Origin: Balneolaceae bacterium | GTDB taxonomy: Bacteria; Bacteroidota; Rhodothermia; Balneolales; Balneolaceae | Length of the DNA stretch: 6,101 nucleotides | Assembly (NCBI GenBank): GCA_007127395.1 | Contig: SKZL01000017.1 | Location: 1-6,101, forward strand | Direction of reading: 5' to 3' | In this document: positions 5,391 to 6,101 of the stretch, in pieces | How positions within the stretch are numbered: position 1 is the stretch's first letter | Layout: each line of letters opens with the position of its first letter | Translations under genes and position numbers: made by a program | The notes under the pieces: generated by a model | Seen by the model: only the letters and a program-made list of their open reading frames with translations | Database searches by the model: none | Told to the model about the DNA's origin: nothing

Positions 5391-6101
5391 TCAGCTATCC
5401 CTATCTGCAGGCACCAGCAGTATCGGAATTTTACTGAATCTTGTTACCTGAGTACTTACGCCTCCGAGAAAAAACTCACGTACAAATCCTTTCCCCTGGC
5501 TACCCATAACTGCAAGTGTCACTCCATTTTGTTCAATTACATTGATAATCTCTTTGCCCGGAGTACCAAAAGTGATAACAATCTCTGAATTATTTCTGGT
5601 TTTATCCGATAATGAATTTCTCATCTCCTCTAACCGTTTTTGACTGCTTTCAGTAAGTTCATCACGGCTCACCGGATCTTTCAGGGCAATCGCATGATGC
5701 CCCTGAACATGCACAAATGAGATTTTGTCAATTTTCCCCTCTTCATCCAGCTCTCTAACCACATCAAACGCCTTGTCAGCCGTTTCAGAAAAATCTGTAG
5801 CATGCAAAACATGATTCAGTGCCGTATCCACTGATTGTGTAAGCACCAAATGTCTCTTTTCTGCATCTTCTTTATCCCACTTCATATCGATATTCAACAG
5901 GAAAACGGGCAATCTTGACCTCTGCAATATTTCAGATGCCGTACTTCCAAGTAACATCTCCTGCACTTTACTCTGTCCCCGTGTTCCGACGATCACAAAA
6001 TCTGCATCTTTCTCCTTTGCCGACGTCAATATCTCCGCAGGAGGGTAGAAATAGGTACCTGATCGAAGCTCTGTATCCACCATCAACCCCTCTTTTTCAA
6101 G
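5391..6101 (-). CDS. Tandem-domain universal stress protein (UspA), 5'-truncated by window edge
   Basis: A cytoplasmic ATP-binding stress protein made of two Usp domains. The frame is open to the right edge (visible residues LEKEGLMVDTELRSG), so the TTG at 6086 and the ATG at 6083 lie inside a Usp domain and are not the start. About 236 residues are visible; two-domain members usually have about 270-300. Domain 1 (visible residues 1-75) keeps the full ATP motif G-2x-G-9x-G-S (G39, G42, G52, S53). Domain 2 (about 93-233) begins with the VLHATDFSETADKAF strand and helix and ends in IPILLVP. It has G200, G203 and G213, but Gly214 stands where Ser or Thr is usual. Nucleotide binding is therefore well supported for domain 1 and doubtful for domain 2. 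The downstream TGA at 5393-5391 is not followed by a recognisable hairpin. Confidence 0.92.
   Translation of the reverse strand, partial: LEKEGLMVDTELRSGTYFYPPAEILTSAKEKDADFVIVGTRGQSKVQEMLLGSTASEILQRSRLPVFLLNIDMKWDKEDAEKRHLVLTQSVDTALNHVLHATDFSETADKAFDVVRELDEEGKIDKISFVHVQGHHAIALKDPVSRDELTESSQKRLEEMRNSLSDKTRNNSEIVITFGTPGKEIINVIEQNGVTLAVMGSQGKGFVREFFLGGVSTQVTRFSKIPILLVPADRDS

Noticed and set aside
6081..6086. TTG/ATG as start of the universal stress protein
   Set aside because: The frame stays open to the window edge and these codons lie in the middle of the first Usp domain.
1..6101. CRISPR arrays, tRNA or rRNA genes, insertion-sequence ends
   Set aside because: I saw no regularly spaced repeats, cloverleaf-like sequences, rRNA stretches, transposase motifs or long terminal inverted repeats.

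Overview
The window holds five genes that read like ordinary chromosomal DNA of moderate G+C, plus one small gene of 56 codons that is easy to miss. Both end genes run off the window: a class III fructose-1,6-bisphosphatase on the left lacks its N-terminus, and a tandem universal stress protein on the right lacks its N-terminal part. Class III FBPase is typical of Bacillota and Bacteroidota relatives. The stand-alone HsdR-N-type nuclease protein, the DUF1508 miniprotein, the NYN/LOTUS protein and the double-domain UspA together fit the Bacteroidota/Balneolota/Rhodothermota side best. This placement is an inference from gene content, and no rRNA or other marker confirms it.

Layout. Positions 1-1721 (+) carry fbp. 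A 116-bp convergent gap with up to three hairpins follows, one of which looks like the terminator of the next gene. Positions 1838-3175 (-) encode an M24B prolidase closely resembling the animal/eukaryotic PEPD type, with all five metal ligands. Its 112-bp upstream gap carries a perfect TATAAT, a Shine-Dalgarno site and a 15-bp palindrome between them. Positions 3288-4211 (-) encode a solitary PD-(D/E)XK protein with the HsdR N-terminal fold and an unassigned C-terminal half; no hsdM, hsdS or helicase motor is present. Positions 4283-4453 (-) encode the DUF1508-like miniprotein, 71 bp upstream of the nuclease gene on the same strand. Positions 4621-5358 (+), divergent from these, encode a NYN (LabA/DUF88) ribonuclease-fold protein with a C-terminal OST-HTH/LOTUS-like domain. 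After a 32-bp convergent gap, 5391-6101 (-) is the universal stress protein.

How the genes relate. FBPase (gluconeogenesis), prolidase (final step of proline-peptide breakdown) and UspA (stress ATP-binding protein) are housekeeping or stress functions with no obvious shared pathway. The middle stretch, 3288-5358, puts an orphan restriction-type nuclease fold, a DUF1508 protein and a NYN/LOTUS RNA-processing-type protein side by side. It is the only part with a hint of an uncharacterised functional cluster. The evidence for a joint function is only adjacency, and no mobile-element hallmark was seen.
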